Shown here piece after piece: positions 1-8,869 of a DNA stretch of 64,000 nt. The stretch lies in contig CAVVFA010000001.1 in assembly GCA_963747345.1 (NCBI GenBank), positions 310,001-374,000 of the forward strand. Direction: 5' to 3'. Under the pieces are notes generated by a model. That model worked only from the letters and a program-made list of their open reading frames with translations. It had not been told where the DNA came from and did not search any database. The translations under genes and the position numbers were made by a program. Every line of letters begins with the position of its first letter. Position 1 is the first letter of the stretch. Source of the stretch: GCA-2746795 sp963747345. Its GTDB lineage: Bacteria > Chloroflexota > Anaerolineae > Promineifilales > Promineifilaceae.

Positions 1-1
1 C

Positions 2-454
2 GTGCCTTCCTCCTCATTTCAGCACCTGACAAATCGAGACGAGGCACAGCAAGCATTGCAACGGTTCTATGAACATCTCAACCCCGGCGGCTTGCTGGCG
101 ATGTCGCTGCGGGTGTTTGAGCCGGAAGATGAGATACTCTGGGAAATTGACCAGGAAGCGATCCGTCCCAGCGATGGCGCGACTATCCGGCGCTGGTTCC
201 GGTGCAGCTATGATGTGCCCAACCGTCTGCAAAACACGGAGGATCGCTACGAAATTATTCAGGATGGTGACATTGTGGAAACTCAGTTATTTGTGGCGAA
301 ACCTTACCTGACCTGGTACACCGTCGAGGAAGCGCTGGCTTTGTTGCAGTCGACCGGGTTTGAGTCTTTGCAGACTCATGCGAATTTTACTTTTGTCCCC
401 GCTGCCGAAAATGAAACGAGCTTTATTGTGCGGGGAAAACGGCCGTTAGCCTAA
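2..454 (+). CDS. SAM-dependent methyltransferase, C-terminal part
   Basis: The reading frame is open at the left edge, so only about the last 150 residues are present. The sequence SFQHLTNRDE followed by LNPGGLLAMSL is the typical post-motif-III/motif-IV stretch of class I (Methyltransf_11/25 type) methyltransferases. There, a loop after strand 4 leads to a 'hLxPGG' turn. A closing stretch resembling 'YTVEEALALLQSTGFE' is the usual late helix before the final beta hairpin. The SAM-binding glycine motif itself must lie upstream of the window. Substrate cannot be told. The AACGGCCGTT palindrome at 438-447 forms the last codons (KRPLA). Family assignment is fairly sure; the specific reaction is unknown. 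Confidence 0.7.
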   Translation: MPSSSFQHLTNRDEAQQALQRFYEHLNPGGLLAMSLRVFEPEDEILWEIDQEAIRPSDGATIRRWFRCSYDVPNRLQNTEDRYEIIQDGDIVETQLFVAKPYLTWYTVEEALALLQSTGFESLQTHANFTFVPAAENETSFIVRGKRPLA

Positions 455-495
455 CATTTGCACGGTCATCCCAGTCATAAGGAATCTATTTAACC

Positions 496-995
496 ATGAA
501 TGAAGAAACCATCTATGTTCCCGCCGGAGCCGACCGTTTTCAGGTTGTGCATCAGGCATTTGGCTTAAAGCCGATTGATTTCAAGGTGTCGAGCAAAGAT
601 ACAAACGGCCGTTTCTTATCATCGAGCAAACCAACAGCCGCCTCGGTGGACCACCGCGCCATATCCACCATGAACAAGAAGAATGGTTTTATGTGCTAGA
701 AGGAGAGTATGCCATTGAAGTGGGCGAGACATCATACCGCTTAGGGGCTGGTGATTGTGTGCTGGCTCCCCGTGGTGTGCCGCATGTGTGGGCTTGTGCT
801 GGCAGCGGACACGGCCGCATCCTAATCACCTTCCAGCCCGCCGGACAAATGGAAGCGTTCTTTGAAGAATCCACCCAGCTAGACACTTTGCCGCCCAAGG
901 ATGTGCTGCTCTCTCTATTTTCACGTCATGGCATGACGGTGGTCGGGCCACCTTTGGCGATGGACGGTGATCAGTATTTGAAGGATGAAGGATGA
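496..995 (+). pseudogene. Cupin-domain protein, frameshifted
   Basis: Two overlapping frames together encode one small cupin. The first frame (496-699, ATG after an AAGGA-like site) gives the N-terminus up to FKVSSKDTNGRF. The match then moves to another frame, which reads LIIEQTNSRLGGPPRHIHH, then EWFYVLEGEYAIEVG, and continues to 995. The second frame holds the metal-site histidines (HIHH, then the E of EQEEWFYVLEG) and the second cupin motif GDCVLAPRGVPHVW. The break falls at about 604-615, exactly at an AACGGCCGTT palindrome flanked by A and T runs, and is explained by one missing base. The full-length product would be about 166 residues, normal for a single-domain cupin. Whether this is a true pseudogene or a sequence error cannot be decided here. 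Confidence 0.75.
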
Positions 996-1036
996 AAATT
1001 TTACGTCATTTCATCCCTCATCGCTCATAATTTTTT

Positions 1037-2455
1037 ATGGACGCAATCATCGTCGGCTCTGGCCCTAATGGTCTGGCGGCTGGCATCACGCTGGCGCGGC
1101 AGGGCTGGAACGTACAAATAATCGAAGCCAAAGAGACCATCGGCGGCGGAATGCGCACCGCCGAACTGACGCTCCCCGGCTTCCGGCACGACATCTGCTC
1201 CGCCATTCATCCGTTGGGCATGGGCTCCCCCTTTTTCCGCTCGCTTGACCTGAGTGAGTATGGCCTGGAGTGGATTCAGCCCGACTTGCCCTTAGCGCAC
1301 CCCTTTGCAGACGGAACGGCCGTTTCCCTCCACCAATCCCTCGCCACCACCATGCAAAACCTGGGGCGCGACGGCAAAAATTACGGCCGTTTACTCAAAC
1401 CCCTCGTGCAAGATTGGGATGGTCTGGCGCATGAATTTCTAGGACCACTGCGACTGCCGCGCCATCCCATCACGATGGCGCAATTTGGCCTGCGCGCCTT
1501 GCCCCCGGCCAAACTCACCGCCCAAACCCTCTTCCGCGACGAAAAAACCCGCGCCCTCTTTGCCGGACTTGCCGCTCACGCCATCATGCCCCTGGAATGG
1601 CCGACCACCACCGCCTTTGGCCTCATGCTGGCAACCCTGGCGCATGTCGTCGGCTGGCCGCTGCCGCGCGGTGGCTCGCAAGCCATCGCCGATGCCTTAG
1701 CCGCCTACTTTGTCGATTTAGGCGGCGAAATCGTCACCGGCCACGAGGTGAAATCGCTGCGAGAGTTACCATCTGATTCCACCATTCTGCTCGATGTGAC
1801 TCCGCGTCAACTATTGCAATTAGCGGGAGAGCAACTACCCTCCCGTTATCGTCGCCAATTGGAAAAATACCGGTATGGGCCAGGCGTGTTCAAAGTAGAT
1901 TGGGCCTTATCGCAGCCCATTCCGTGGCGGGCGGAGGCGTGCCGTCGTGCCGGAACGGTGCATATTGGGCCGACTTTGGCCGAAATTTGTGCCAGCGAGC
2001 AGGTTATTTGGCAAGGAGCGCATAGTGAACGGCCGTTTACCCTCGTCACTCAACAAAGCCTGTTTGATGCCACCCGCGCCCCCGCAGGCATGCACACCGG
2101 CTGGGCCTACTGCCATGTTCCCCACGGCTCCACCCAAGATATGACGGCCGTTATCGAAGCCCAAATCGAACGGTTTGCCCCGGGCTTCCGCGACTGTATC
2201 CTCGCCCGCCACACCATGACGACCCATGACTTCCAGCAATACAATCCCAACTACATCGGCGGCGACATCAACGGCGGCGTGCAAAACTGGCGGCAGTTAT
2301 TCACGCGCCCCGTACCCCGCTTAAATCCCTACACTACCCCGCTTCCCAACCTATATCTGTGTTCCTCATCTACGCCACCTGGTGGTGGCGTCCATGGCAT
2401 GTGTGGCTTCCACGCAGCTCAAACAGTTCTGAAAAAATCAAAGAGTCTTGGGTGA
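1037..2455 (+). CDS. FAD-dependent oxidoreductase, phytoene desaturase-like
   Basis: This 472-residue flavoprotein starts with the dinucleotide-binding fold: GSGPNGLAAG at residues 7-16, then the acidic strand end IIEAKETIGGGMRT (about 33-46), as in CrtI/PYROXD2-type amine-oxidase-like proteins. The C-terminus has a typical FAD-contacting segment near SSTPPGGGVHGMCG (about 449-462), matching the 'tpPGgGvhGm' signature of this group. It should bind FAD and oxidise or desaturate a lipophilic or isoprenoid-like substrate, but no carotenoid genes are nearby, so the substrate is open. Two palindromes of the AACGGCCGTT family are inside. The gene converges on the broken mannosidase gene, with only about 25 bp between stops and no clear terminator. 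Confidence 0.85.
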   Translation: MDAIIVGSGPNGLAAGITLARQGWNVQIIEAKETIGGGMRTAELTLPGFRHDICSAIHPLGMGSPFFRSLDLSEYGLEWIQPDLPLAHPFADGTAVSLHQSLATTMQNLGRDGKNYGRLLKPLVQDWDGLAHEFLGPLRLPRHPITMAQFGLRALPPAKLTAQTLFRDEKTRALFAGLAAHAIMPLEWPTTTAFGLMLATLAHVVGWPLPRGGSQAIADALAAYFVDLGGEIVTGHEVKSLRELPSDSTILLDVTPRQLLQLAGEQLPSRYRRQLEKYRYGPGVFKVDWALSQPIPWRAEACRRAGTVHIGPTLAEICASEQVIWQGAHSERPFTLVTQQSLFDATRAPAGMHTGWAYCHVPHGSTQDMTAVIEAQIERFAPGFRDCILARHTMTTHDFQQYNPNYIGGDINGGVQNWRQLFTRPVPRLNPYTTPLPNLYLCSSSTPPGGGVHGMCGFHAAQTVLKKSKSLG

Positions 2456-2480
2456 CTTTTGTCGATGACTTTTGCCGATT

Positions 2481-3817
2481 TTATGAGGGGATAAGCCGTA
2501 AGGTGACAATTTGGTATGGGGTCATCATCAAGCACACGCTGTTTTCTGTGACCACTAACGGTTCCTGATTTTCTTCGAACAAATTACTTCGGTATGCGCC
2601 CTTGAGCCGAAAGCCCGTCTGCAAAGTAACCATTCCTCGATTGCGCTCGTTTTCGTATAGACGCACTATCAAGCCATTACCATCTTCTGCCTGTTTCACC
2701 GTCTCGATAATCACATGGGTGCATCCACAGAGAGCAGGGAAGGGGAGACTAGTGCGCTGCGTCGCTTGAACCCGAGCCTGCACCCGCCGCACAATCAGCG
2801 GATCGTTGAGGTCATAGGCGGCGGGCACGGTGCCAGAACGCCAATCGCGGGGATGGGGCAGCAGGCTGTAGATAAAACGGTGTTCGCCTTGGTCCGCCTG
2901 CGCATCGGGAAAAGTGGGGCCGCGCAACAGCGTCAGCCGCATCACGTTGCCTTGAATATCGTGGCCGTATTTGCAATCATTGAGCAGGCTGACACCATAA
3001 TCGCCTTCGCTCAAGTCGACCCATTTGTGGGCACAGCTTTCAAAGCGTGCCCAATCCCAGGAGGTATTGCGATGGGTGGGGCGCTGTACATTGCCCCATT
3101 GCACATCAAAGGTGGCGGTCGGCGTAAGCACATCAACCGGAAAAGCTACCTTGAGCAGCAGATGGCATTCGTGCCAATCAACCCAGGTATCGAAGTCGAG
3201 GCGGCGTTGGCCGCTGATAAAGATAGACGCGCTGTACCATCTCGCTCTGCCCCACAACGCCGCTGATTTCCAGGCCAACGCGCAGTGGTCCAGTTTCGAT
3301 GATGGTTAGACTGCTGGCGGGTTCAGCCAGCCACTGTTTGTCGTCGTAGAAGATGTCGATGTCCCAGGCATCGTAGTCCAATGGCCGATCTTCGAAGGTT
3401 TGGAAGACGTTGGCGTGTTGGCCTTCTGGCAGCACCTGGCGTTCCACTGCTTTGTCAAACAAGGACACGATGTCGCCCTGGCGTCAAAGACCACGCGCAG
3501 TAGGTCGTTTTCCAGGATGGTGTGGTCATCAAGTTGATGGATTTTGAGGCTTTCGTTGGTCGTTGTCGATTGGTTCAATCTCAAAGATTGGCCCAATGTT
3601 GCGCCCAGCGATACCATCCCATACGCACCGATATGGGATAGTTCGATAAGCGTGCCGTCTGCACGGATTGGGTGATGACGGGCTGATTGATGGCTAGATC
3701 AATGAGAGATTGCCCCGGTTCTAGCTGTTCGGGTAGTAGTCCGATTTTACGGCCGTTATGCGAGGTAGGGTTGATGGCGACAATTTCGGCAGCGGCATTC
3801 ATTTGTTGGGCAAGCAC
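2481..3817 (-). pseudogene. Alpha-mannosidase GH38, shattered 3' half
   Basis: This is the continuation of the mannosidase frame that ends at 3756. Four frame changes are needed to follow the protein: near 3813-3822 (into LAQQMNAAAEIVAINP), near 3660-3671 (into RADGTLIELSHIGAYG), near 3476-3483 (into DIVSLFDKAVERQVLPEG), and near 3214-3222 (into SGQRRLDFDTWVDWHE). Each segment is recognisable as the beta-rich middle and C-terminal region of GH38 enzymes. At the third break, restoring one C to a CC run rebuilds the frame as FDAQGDIVSLF. The clustering of four breaks in 600 bp, with a clean 5' half, fits either real decay or locally poor sequence. Confidence 0.8.
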
Positions 3818-5687
3818 TGCTCAGAGCGCTGTCACGTACTTGCTGGCCGATGGTGGCGATGGTCTGATAATCCTGTTGGCTGTCTGCGTAGACGGGATTG
3901 ATAGAGGAGCCGGGCAAAATGTCATGAAATTGGTTGAGGCAGAGCAACTGCCAGGCGCGAGTTAGCTCGGCGTGGGGATAGGCGTAGTCACTGATGAGTG
4001 CGGCCCAGGCGGCCAGGAATTCGGCGTCGTGGAGCAGGATTTCACTTTTGCGATTACCCCGTTTGTTGCGAGCCTGCGTGGTGTAAGTGCCGCGATGATA
4101 TTCCAGATACAATTCGCCATTCCAGGTGGGCAGGCGGTCGCCTGCGTCGGCTTCTAGTTTGCGGAAAAAGTCGAGCGCAGACCCGTTTTTCATCTGCGGT
4201 GCCGCTGGAAAATGTGCCAGTTCGCGGATGTTTTCCAGCATTTGACGAGTCGGGCCGCCGCCGCCATCGCCAAAACCGTAAGCCATCAACATTTCTTGAT
4301 GCGTCTCTTTTTGCTGCATATTGTCCCAGGTGGACATCACTTCCATAGGCGTCACAACCGAGTTATAGGTGGTGGGACGGCGAGCCTCTTTGCTCTTGAA
4401 TGCCCATTCCTCTTGCGTGGTGCTGAAATGGGTAAGTACCTTCGTGCCATCAAGCCCTTGCCACCAAAAATTATCATACGGGATGCGGTTGTACTGGTTC
4501 CAACTAATTTTGATAGTGAAAAAATAGTCGAGCCCCGCTTCTTTGATGAGCTGCGGCAGGTTCCAGGCGTAGCCAAAGACATCGGGTAGCCACAAAACGG
4601 GGGATTCGGCTTCAGCGCCAAATTGTTCGCGGAAGAAGGTGCGTCCCAGTAAAAATTGACGCGCCAGAGCTTCTGCGCCGCTCAGGTTACAGTCAGCCTC
4701 CACCCACATGCCGCCAATCGGTTCCCAACGGCCGTTTTCCACCTGTGTTTTGATCGACTCGAATAGGTCCGGGTAATCTTGCCGGAGATAGTCGTAGAGT
4801 TGGGGTTGGCTCTGGGTAAAGTGGTAGTCGGGGAACTGCTCCATGAGGCGCATGACGGTGTGGAAGGTGCGTCCTGCTTTGCGCCGCGACTGCGCTACTG
4901 TCCACAACCAGGCGACGTCGATGTGGGCGTGTCCGGTAGCCACGATGGCGGCGTCGAGCGGCGGGCCTGCCTGTTCGATGCCAGCTTGCAGGGCGGCATG
5001 AGCGGCTGGCACGTTGACATAAAAAGGCTCGGCCAACGGTTCACGGGTTTCTAGCAGTTGAAAAGCGTGGTTGAGGGCGTTGTAGAGATGGCCTTTGGCG
5101 GGTTCGTTGTCGTCGAGCAGGTCGGCGATGCCTAGCGCCACGCGCACGCTGGCAACAAAGTCGCGGGTGGGCTGGTCGATTTGCACGATTGCACACGGGC
5201 GCATGAAGAGTTTGGTATGCGGGTCGTCGACCATGTATCCGCCCAAACCTGTCCACCCGTGTAAGGCTAGATGATGAGAACGGCCGTTATGCCAAGCTTT
5301 GTCCAATAAAAATTCCTGGTGATTTCGGTCACATGCTGCGTAAGCCGCGCCATCAATATAGGCCAGCACTTCGGGATGGCTAAAATCACCTGACTCGCCG
5401 ATGGGCAGGTAAAGGGCGACGGGTGCTTCGCTGTCCCATTCAGTGGGAATAGTGAAGGTGGTGCGCAGGACAAAATCGGTCATCCATGTGCCCCAATAGG
5501 TGTGGGGCGCAATGATTTCCCAGCCATTGTCTTCTACCTCAATGCCCACTGGCGGATCCGCTTCCGGGCCGGCTAAAGGGGTGAATTTGAAGGCATCGAG
5601 GGGATGCTGTCTACGGTAGACGAGTGGTTCGATGAGGGCGAGTCGTTGCGCAATCTTCTGTGAAGTCCAACGGGTTTTATGGATCAT
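3756..5687 (-). CDS. Alpha-mannosidase, glycoside hydrolase family 38 (5' part)
   Basis: The intact 643-residue first part of a GH38 enzyme that would be about 1,065 residues with its broken continuation (2481-3817), a usual family length. The zinc-site signature GHAHIDVAWLW is near residue 250. The nucleophile region WLPDVFGYAWNLPQL is near residue 370, with the aspartate after LP as the expected catalytic nucleophile. A further aspartate in the segment GGMWVEADCNLSGAEA is another conserved GH38 position. The enzyme would hydrolyse alpha-mannosides with retention. No signal peptide is seen, so it is probably cytoplasmic. The ATG at 5687 is preceded by an AAAGAGG-like site. The last residues of this frame (after DSALSS) are out of frame with the family, marking the first break. 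Confidence 0.9.
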   Translation of the reverse strand: MIHKTRWTSQKIAQRLALIEPLVYRRQHPLDAFKFTPLAGPEADPPVGIEVEDNGWEIIAPHTYWGTWMTDFVLRTTFTIPTEWDSEAPVALYLPIGESGDFSHPEVLAYIDGAAYAACDRNHQEFLLDKAWHNGRSHHLALHGWTGLGGYMVDDPHTKLFMRPCAIVQIDQPTRDFVASVRVALGIADLLDDNEPAKGHLYNALNHAFQLLETREPLAEPFYVNVPAAHAALQAGIEQAGPPLDAAIVATGHAHIDVAWLWTVAQSRRKAGRTFHTVMRLMEQFPDYHFTQSQPQLYDYLRQDYPDLFESIKTQVENGRWEPIGGMWVEADCNLSGAEALARQFLLGRTFFREQFGAEAESPVLWLPDVFGYAWNLPQLIKEAGLDYFFTIKISWNQYNRIPYDNFWWQGLDGTKVLTHFSTTQEEWAFKSKEARRPTTYNSVVTPMEVMSTWDNMQQKETHQEMLMAYGFGDGGGGPTRQMLENIRELAHFPAAPQMKNGSALDFFRKLEADAGDRLPTWNGELYLEYHRGTYTTQARNKRGNRKSEILLHDAEFLAAWAALISDYAYPHAELTRAWQLLCLNQFHDILPGSSINPVYADSQQDYQTIATIGQQVRDSALSSACPTNECRCRNCRHQPYLA

Positions 5688-6132
5688 GAGTTATGCCTCT
5701 TTTGTGTAAGGACGTACCCTTGTGGCCGCCCTGGATTGGGTCAACCTATGATAAGGTCATTTTATGCTCTTGCTGAGTCTAGTTGTGCAGAATTTTTGCC
5801 AGGAACGGCCGTTTCCCTTCCCCGTGCCACTTTTTAAAATACAGACCGCCAATTGGTCGTTGCCTCGAGGTTAGCATATTGTATCAAGAATGGTCATTCA
5901 AATGAAATAGGTAAAAGCGGGAAAGTTTTTGGAAATAAAATTGTGCAAAACCCGCTTTTCCTTGAAGGAAACCACAATTTTGCGTGTTGGTAATTTTAAG
6001 AACTTTTTGTGGTTTACCTAAATTATGTAGGAAGGACGAATTAACGTTTTGTAAAACCAATAGCTATTTGAGAGCGTATCCTTTACACTGATAACCCTGT
6101 ACGAAATGATGAGCAAAAAAGGAATACAAGTC
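5688..6132. other. Intergenic region between divergent genes, holding repeat copy 1
   Basis: This 445-bp space separates the divergent mannosidase and msrA genes. It contains an AACGGCCGTT palindrome at 5804-5813 and the first copy of the 113-bp inverted-repeat element at 5908-6020. The remainder is AT-rich and should hold both promoters, but I could not identify convincing -35/-10 pairs. Confidence 0.6.
5908..6020 (+). repeat. 113-bp MITE-like repeat, copy 1
   Basis: The element starts TAGGTAAAAGCGGG and ends GTGGTTTACCTA, giving terminal inverted repeats TAGGTAAA/TTTACCTA. Inside are nested inverted repeats: AAAAGCGGG (5913) with CCCGCTTTT (5951), AAAATTGTG (5937) with CACAATTTT (5973), and a compact TTTCC/GGAAA hairpin at 5957-5971. 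Three other copies lie at 47958, 54375 (reverse) and 54986. If the ends are read as GGTAAA/TTTACC, every copy is flanked by TA on both sides, the target duplication expected of IS630/Tc1-type elements. It carries no ORF. Confidence 0.9.
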
Positions 6133-6693
6133 ATGGATGGATCAATGTCAACAAAACAAATAGCAACGCTCGGTGGTGGCTGTTTTTGGTGTTTGGAAGC
6201 GGTCTATGATGACCTTATAGGCGTAGAGTCTGTGGTGTCTGGATATGCTGGCGGTCACGTCCCTAATCCAACCTATGAACAAGTTTGCGCCAAAACGACC
6301 GGACATGCGGAAGTGGTACAAATCACCTTTGATGTAACCATTATCACCTTCCGCGAGTTATTAGAAGTATTTTTCACCATCCACGACCCCACGACGCTCA
6401 ATCGACAAGGGAATGATGTGGGGCCACAATACCGGTCGGCCATCTACTATCATGATGACATGCAAAAGGAGACGGCTGAAGCGGTAATTGCAGAGTTTGA
6501 TGCGGCTAAATTGTGGGCCGATCCCATCGTCACAGAAGTAACGCCTTTGGCTATTTTCTACCCGGCTGAGGATTATCATCAGAATTATTTTGAAAACAAT
6601 CCATATCAGCCTTACTGTCAAATCGTCGTCGCTCCCAAAGTAACCAAATTTCGTAAGAAGTTCCGTAACAAACGTAAGTCACAATCTGGATGA
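6133..6693 (+). CDS. msrA: Peptide methionine sulfoxide reductase MsrA
   Basis: The sequence GGGCFWCLEAVYDD contains the MsrA active-site GCFWC motif, with the catalytic cysteine at residue 17. It is followed by SGYAGGHVPNPTYEQVC and the signature region TGHAEVVQITFD. The enzyme reduces methionine-S-sulfoxide in proteins, using thioredoxin for recycling. I place the start at the ATG at 6133, nine bases after an AAAAAAGGA site; in-frame ATGs at 6106 and 6109 lie upstream of that ribosome-binding site. The product is 186 residues, a usual length. It stands alone: no msrB is fused or adjacent. The C-terminus is lysine/arginine-rich (KFRKKFRNKRK), beyond the usual family end. Confidence 0.95.
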   Translation: MDGSMSTKQIATLGGGCFWCLEAVYDDLIGVESVVSGYAGGHVPNPTYEQVCAKTTGHAEVVQITFDVTIITFRELLEVFFTIHDPTTLNRQGNDVGPQYRSAIYYHDDMQKETAEAVIAEFDAAKLWADPIVTEVTPLAIFYPAEDYHQNYFENNPYQPYCQIVVAPKVTKFRKKFRNKRKSQSG

Positions 6694-6742
6694 TTTATTA
6701 TTTATCGTAGAGGTAGATGAAGCGGGAAGCGAGTCTATATTT

Positions 6743-6799
6743 CTCCCCAAAGGATTTGCAGATTTTGGGGACACAAGATTTTTGCAAATCCTTGGGGAG
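6743..6799. repeat. 17-18 bp inverted repeat (stem-loop)
   Basis: CTCCCCAAAGGATTTGCA at 6743-6760 pairs with TGCAAATCCTTGGGGAG at 6783-6799, with one bulged A and a 22-base loop. It lies after msrA and before the nucleoside hydrolase gene. No T-run follows on the plus strand, so it is not a standard intrinsic terminator. It may be an mRNA 3' stabiliser, an operator or a small repeat. Confidence 0.7.
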
Positions 6800-6884
6800 A
6801 TCGTGATTTATTGGTAATCATAGAATTTTTGTTCCCCCTATTCTGAAGCCTCTACCCAAATTTTGAAAAGCCGAGAAGTAACCG

Positions 6885-7932
6885 GTGATAAACACTATTC
6901 CTCTCATCATTGACACCGATCCTGGTGTAGACGATGCTCTGGCATTGGCATGGCTGCTTACACAGTCAGTTTTTTGTGTTGATGTTTTGGGCATTGGCGT
7001 CGTTGCTGGTAATACCAGCGTCGATTATGCTGCCCGTAATGCCCTGACGGTACTCCATACCGTCAATCGTCCTGACATCCCTGTGGCGATTGGAGCAAAA
7101 CAACCCCGAGAATTCTCCCTTAGTCAATCGAATATTTTGATCCATGGGCCTGATGGTTTGTGGGGAGCCAGCCAAGACCATGCTTTAGATGGTTGTTCGA
7201 CCGGATATTGCTGCGTTTTACCGTGATTTGGCGACTGCCAATCCTGGCGCAACGCTGTTGACGATGGGGCCGCTGACGAATGTGGCGCTTGCCATCGAGC
7301 AATATCCGCAAGCGCTGGCAAAGCTGGGACGTCTGCTTATTTTGGGCGGCACCAAGGCAAAGGGCAGTATGACGCCGGTCTCGGAATATAATTTTTGGCA
7401 AGACCCGCAGGCGGCAGAGATTGTGCTGGCTTCGGGGCTGCCCATCACGCTGCTTATCCGCGATGCGTTTACGGCGTTTGCGTTGAGTCAGGCTGATTTG
7501 GATTTGATTTGTGGGGAGGAAACGGCCGTTCCTCCCCTCCTACGCGCTCCCCTGCACCAATACACACGACTCTACACCGAAGTTGGCGGTCAAACCGCGG
7601 CCACTATACCTGATCTTGCCGCCGTCCTCGTGGCGGTAGACCCCACCTTGGCTACTACCCGCCCCGCGCTCGTCAAAGTCATCACCGCCGATGGTCTGAC
7701 ACGCGGGCAAACCATCATCGGGCAAACGTTCTCGGAGCAAGTGACAATGATTGCCGACGATGACGAGATGGGCAGGCTGGCGCAAGAGGCGTTTCAAGAC
7801 CCGGCGTTCAATTTTCAGGCGCGGCTGGCTGAGATTCTGGGGCGTGAACCGGCTAATGTAGATTTGGTAACGGCCGTTAACGGCTCCCATATGCGCGACT
7901 TATTCTTAGATTCTATAAAAGGACAGAACTAA
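6885..7932 (+). CDS. Nucleoside hydrolase (IunH family), one frame break
   Basis: The first frame (6885-7226, GTG start) has the family signature IIDTDPGVDDALALAW at the N-terminus; its aspartates bind calcium and activate water for cleavage of the N-glycosidic bond of nucleosides. The second frame (7189-7932) continues with VVRPDIAAFYRD, then LLTMGPLTNVALAIEQYP and the later motif SEYNFWQDPQAAE. The frames meet at about 7189-7200, where reading GATGTT instead of GATGGTT, one G fewer, restores a continuous protein of about 349 residues, slightly over the usual 310-330. The product would hydrolyse ribonucleosides to base and ribose. It is followed after 6 bp by a HAD hydrolase, suggesting a nucleoside-salvage pair. 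Confidence 0.88.
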
Positions 7933-7938
7933 TCGCTA

Positions 7939-8589
7939 ATGATAAAAGCTGCCATCTTTGACCGAAACCAAGTATTAATTGAATACGACTTTGAGTATGC
8001 TCGAAATTATTTCAAACTACTGCTGCCCATCTCCATTTTTGAGTTAGGTGATCGCTGGCAAACTTGGGGCGAAACTGTTGGCTTCCCGGCTGATGCCGCT
8101 GCTGAAACCCTATTTTGGCGCGGTTTCTGGGATCAAGTTAGTGAGGAATACAACCTGTCGCCCGACATCCAGGCAAAGCTCCATGCCTTTCGTTACGTTG
8201 ATGTCCTCAAGCCATTCCCCGATGCGCGCCCCGCGCTGCAAGCTTTGCGGGACAGGGGACTAAAAATCGGGGTCTTATCCAACTTTCCGTTAGCCACCAT
8301 TGAGTCCTCTTTGGAAGCCGTCAATATGTTGGATTTAGTCGATGTAGCGCTGTCTTCTTCCAATATCGGCGTGGCAAAACCTGACCCGCAAGCGTATGAA
8401 CATATCGCCAGAGCAATGGATTTTGATTATACAGAAGCGCTTTTTATTGATGATACACTCGTTCACATAGAAGCAGCACGCCAATTAGGGATGCACGCTT
8501 ATTTGTTGGACAGACAACAGCCTACGAACGATCTGGAATCTGGCGTTATTTGTAATTTAGCTATTTTGACAGACTTGTGTATGCCATAA
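7939..8589 (+). CDS. HAD-superfamily hydrolase with altered motif I
   Basis: A 216-residue HAD subfamily IA protein. Motif I is IFDRNQVL (nucleophile Asp8), motif II is the serine of VLSNF, motif III lysine is in VAKPDP, and motif IV is LFIDD. The cap region lies between motifs I and II, as in beta-phosphoglucomutase-like and epoxide-hydrolase-N-like phosphatases. The position two residues after the nucleophile is normally the acid/base aspartate but here is Asn10, which may lower or change activity. The start lies 6 bp after the nucleoside hydrolase stop, so the two are probably co-transcribed. The product may act on phosphorylated sugars or nucleotides, but that is inference. Confidence 0.85.
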   Translation: MIKAAIFDRNQVLIEYDFEYARNYFKLLLPISIFELGDRWQTWGETVGFPADAAAETLFWRGFWDQVSEEYNLSPDIQAKLHAFRYVDVLKPFPDARPALQALRDRGLKIGVLSNFPLATIESSLEAVNMLDLVDVALSSSNIGVAKPDPQAYEHIARAMDFDYTEALFIDDTLVHIEAARQLGMHAYLLDRQQPTNDLESGVICNLAILTDLCMP

Positions 8590-8869
8590 TCTTCAGCCGA
8601 AAATGACCAGAGTTGCTTGCGGTAAGTTAACAGGTGTTTTGAAGTTGTTTTAAAGGTAAAAAACAGGTAGTTACAAATTTTCAAGCTACAATTTATAGCC
8701 TTGGACGATGAAAATTTTCACCTCATTGTTTAGACTTACTTCATTCATAAACTGTCATGGTTGTACCTATTAGCAGTTCCATGACAACGCCTCAGTCACT
8801 ATGAAAGTATAGGCTTTAGCAAGCCCGTATTGTTATCATTTAAGACTGTATTAAAAGAGGAAGAGCCAA

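Noticed and set aside
1439..2284. Long antisense ORFs across the oxidoreductase, mannosidase and psuG genes
   Set aside because: They are compositional shadows of well conserved genes, with no recognisable domain or ribosome-binding site.
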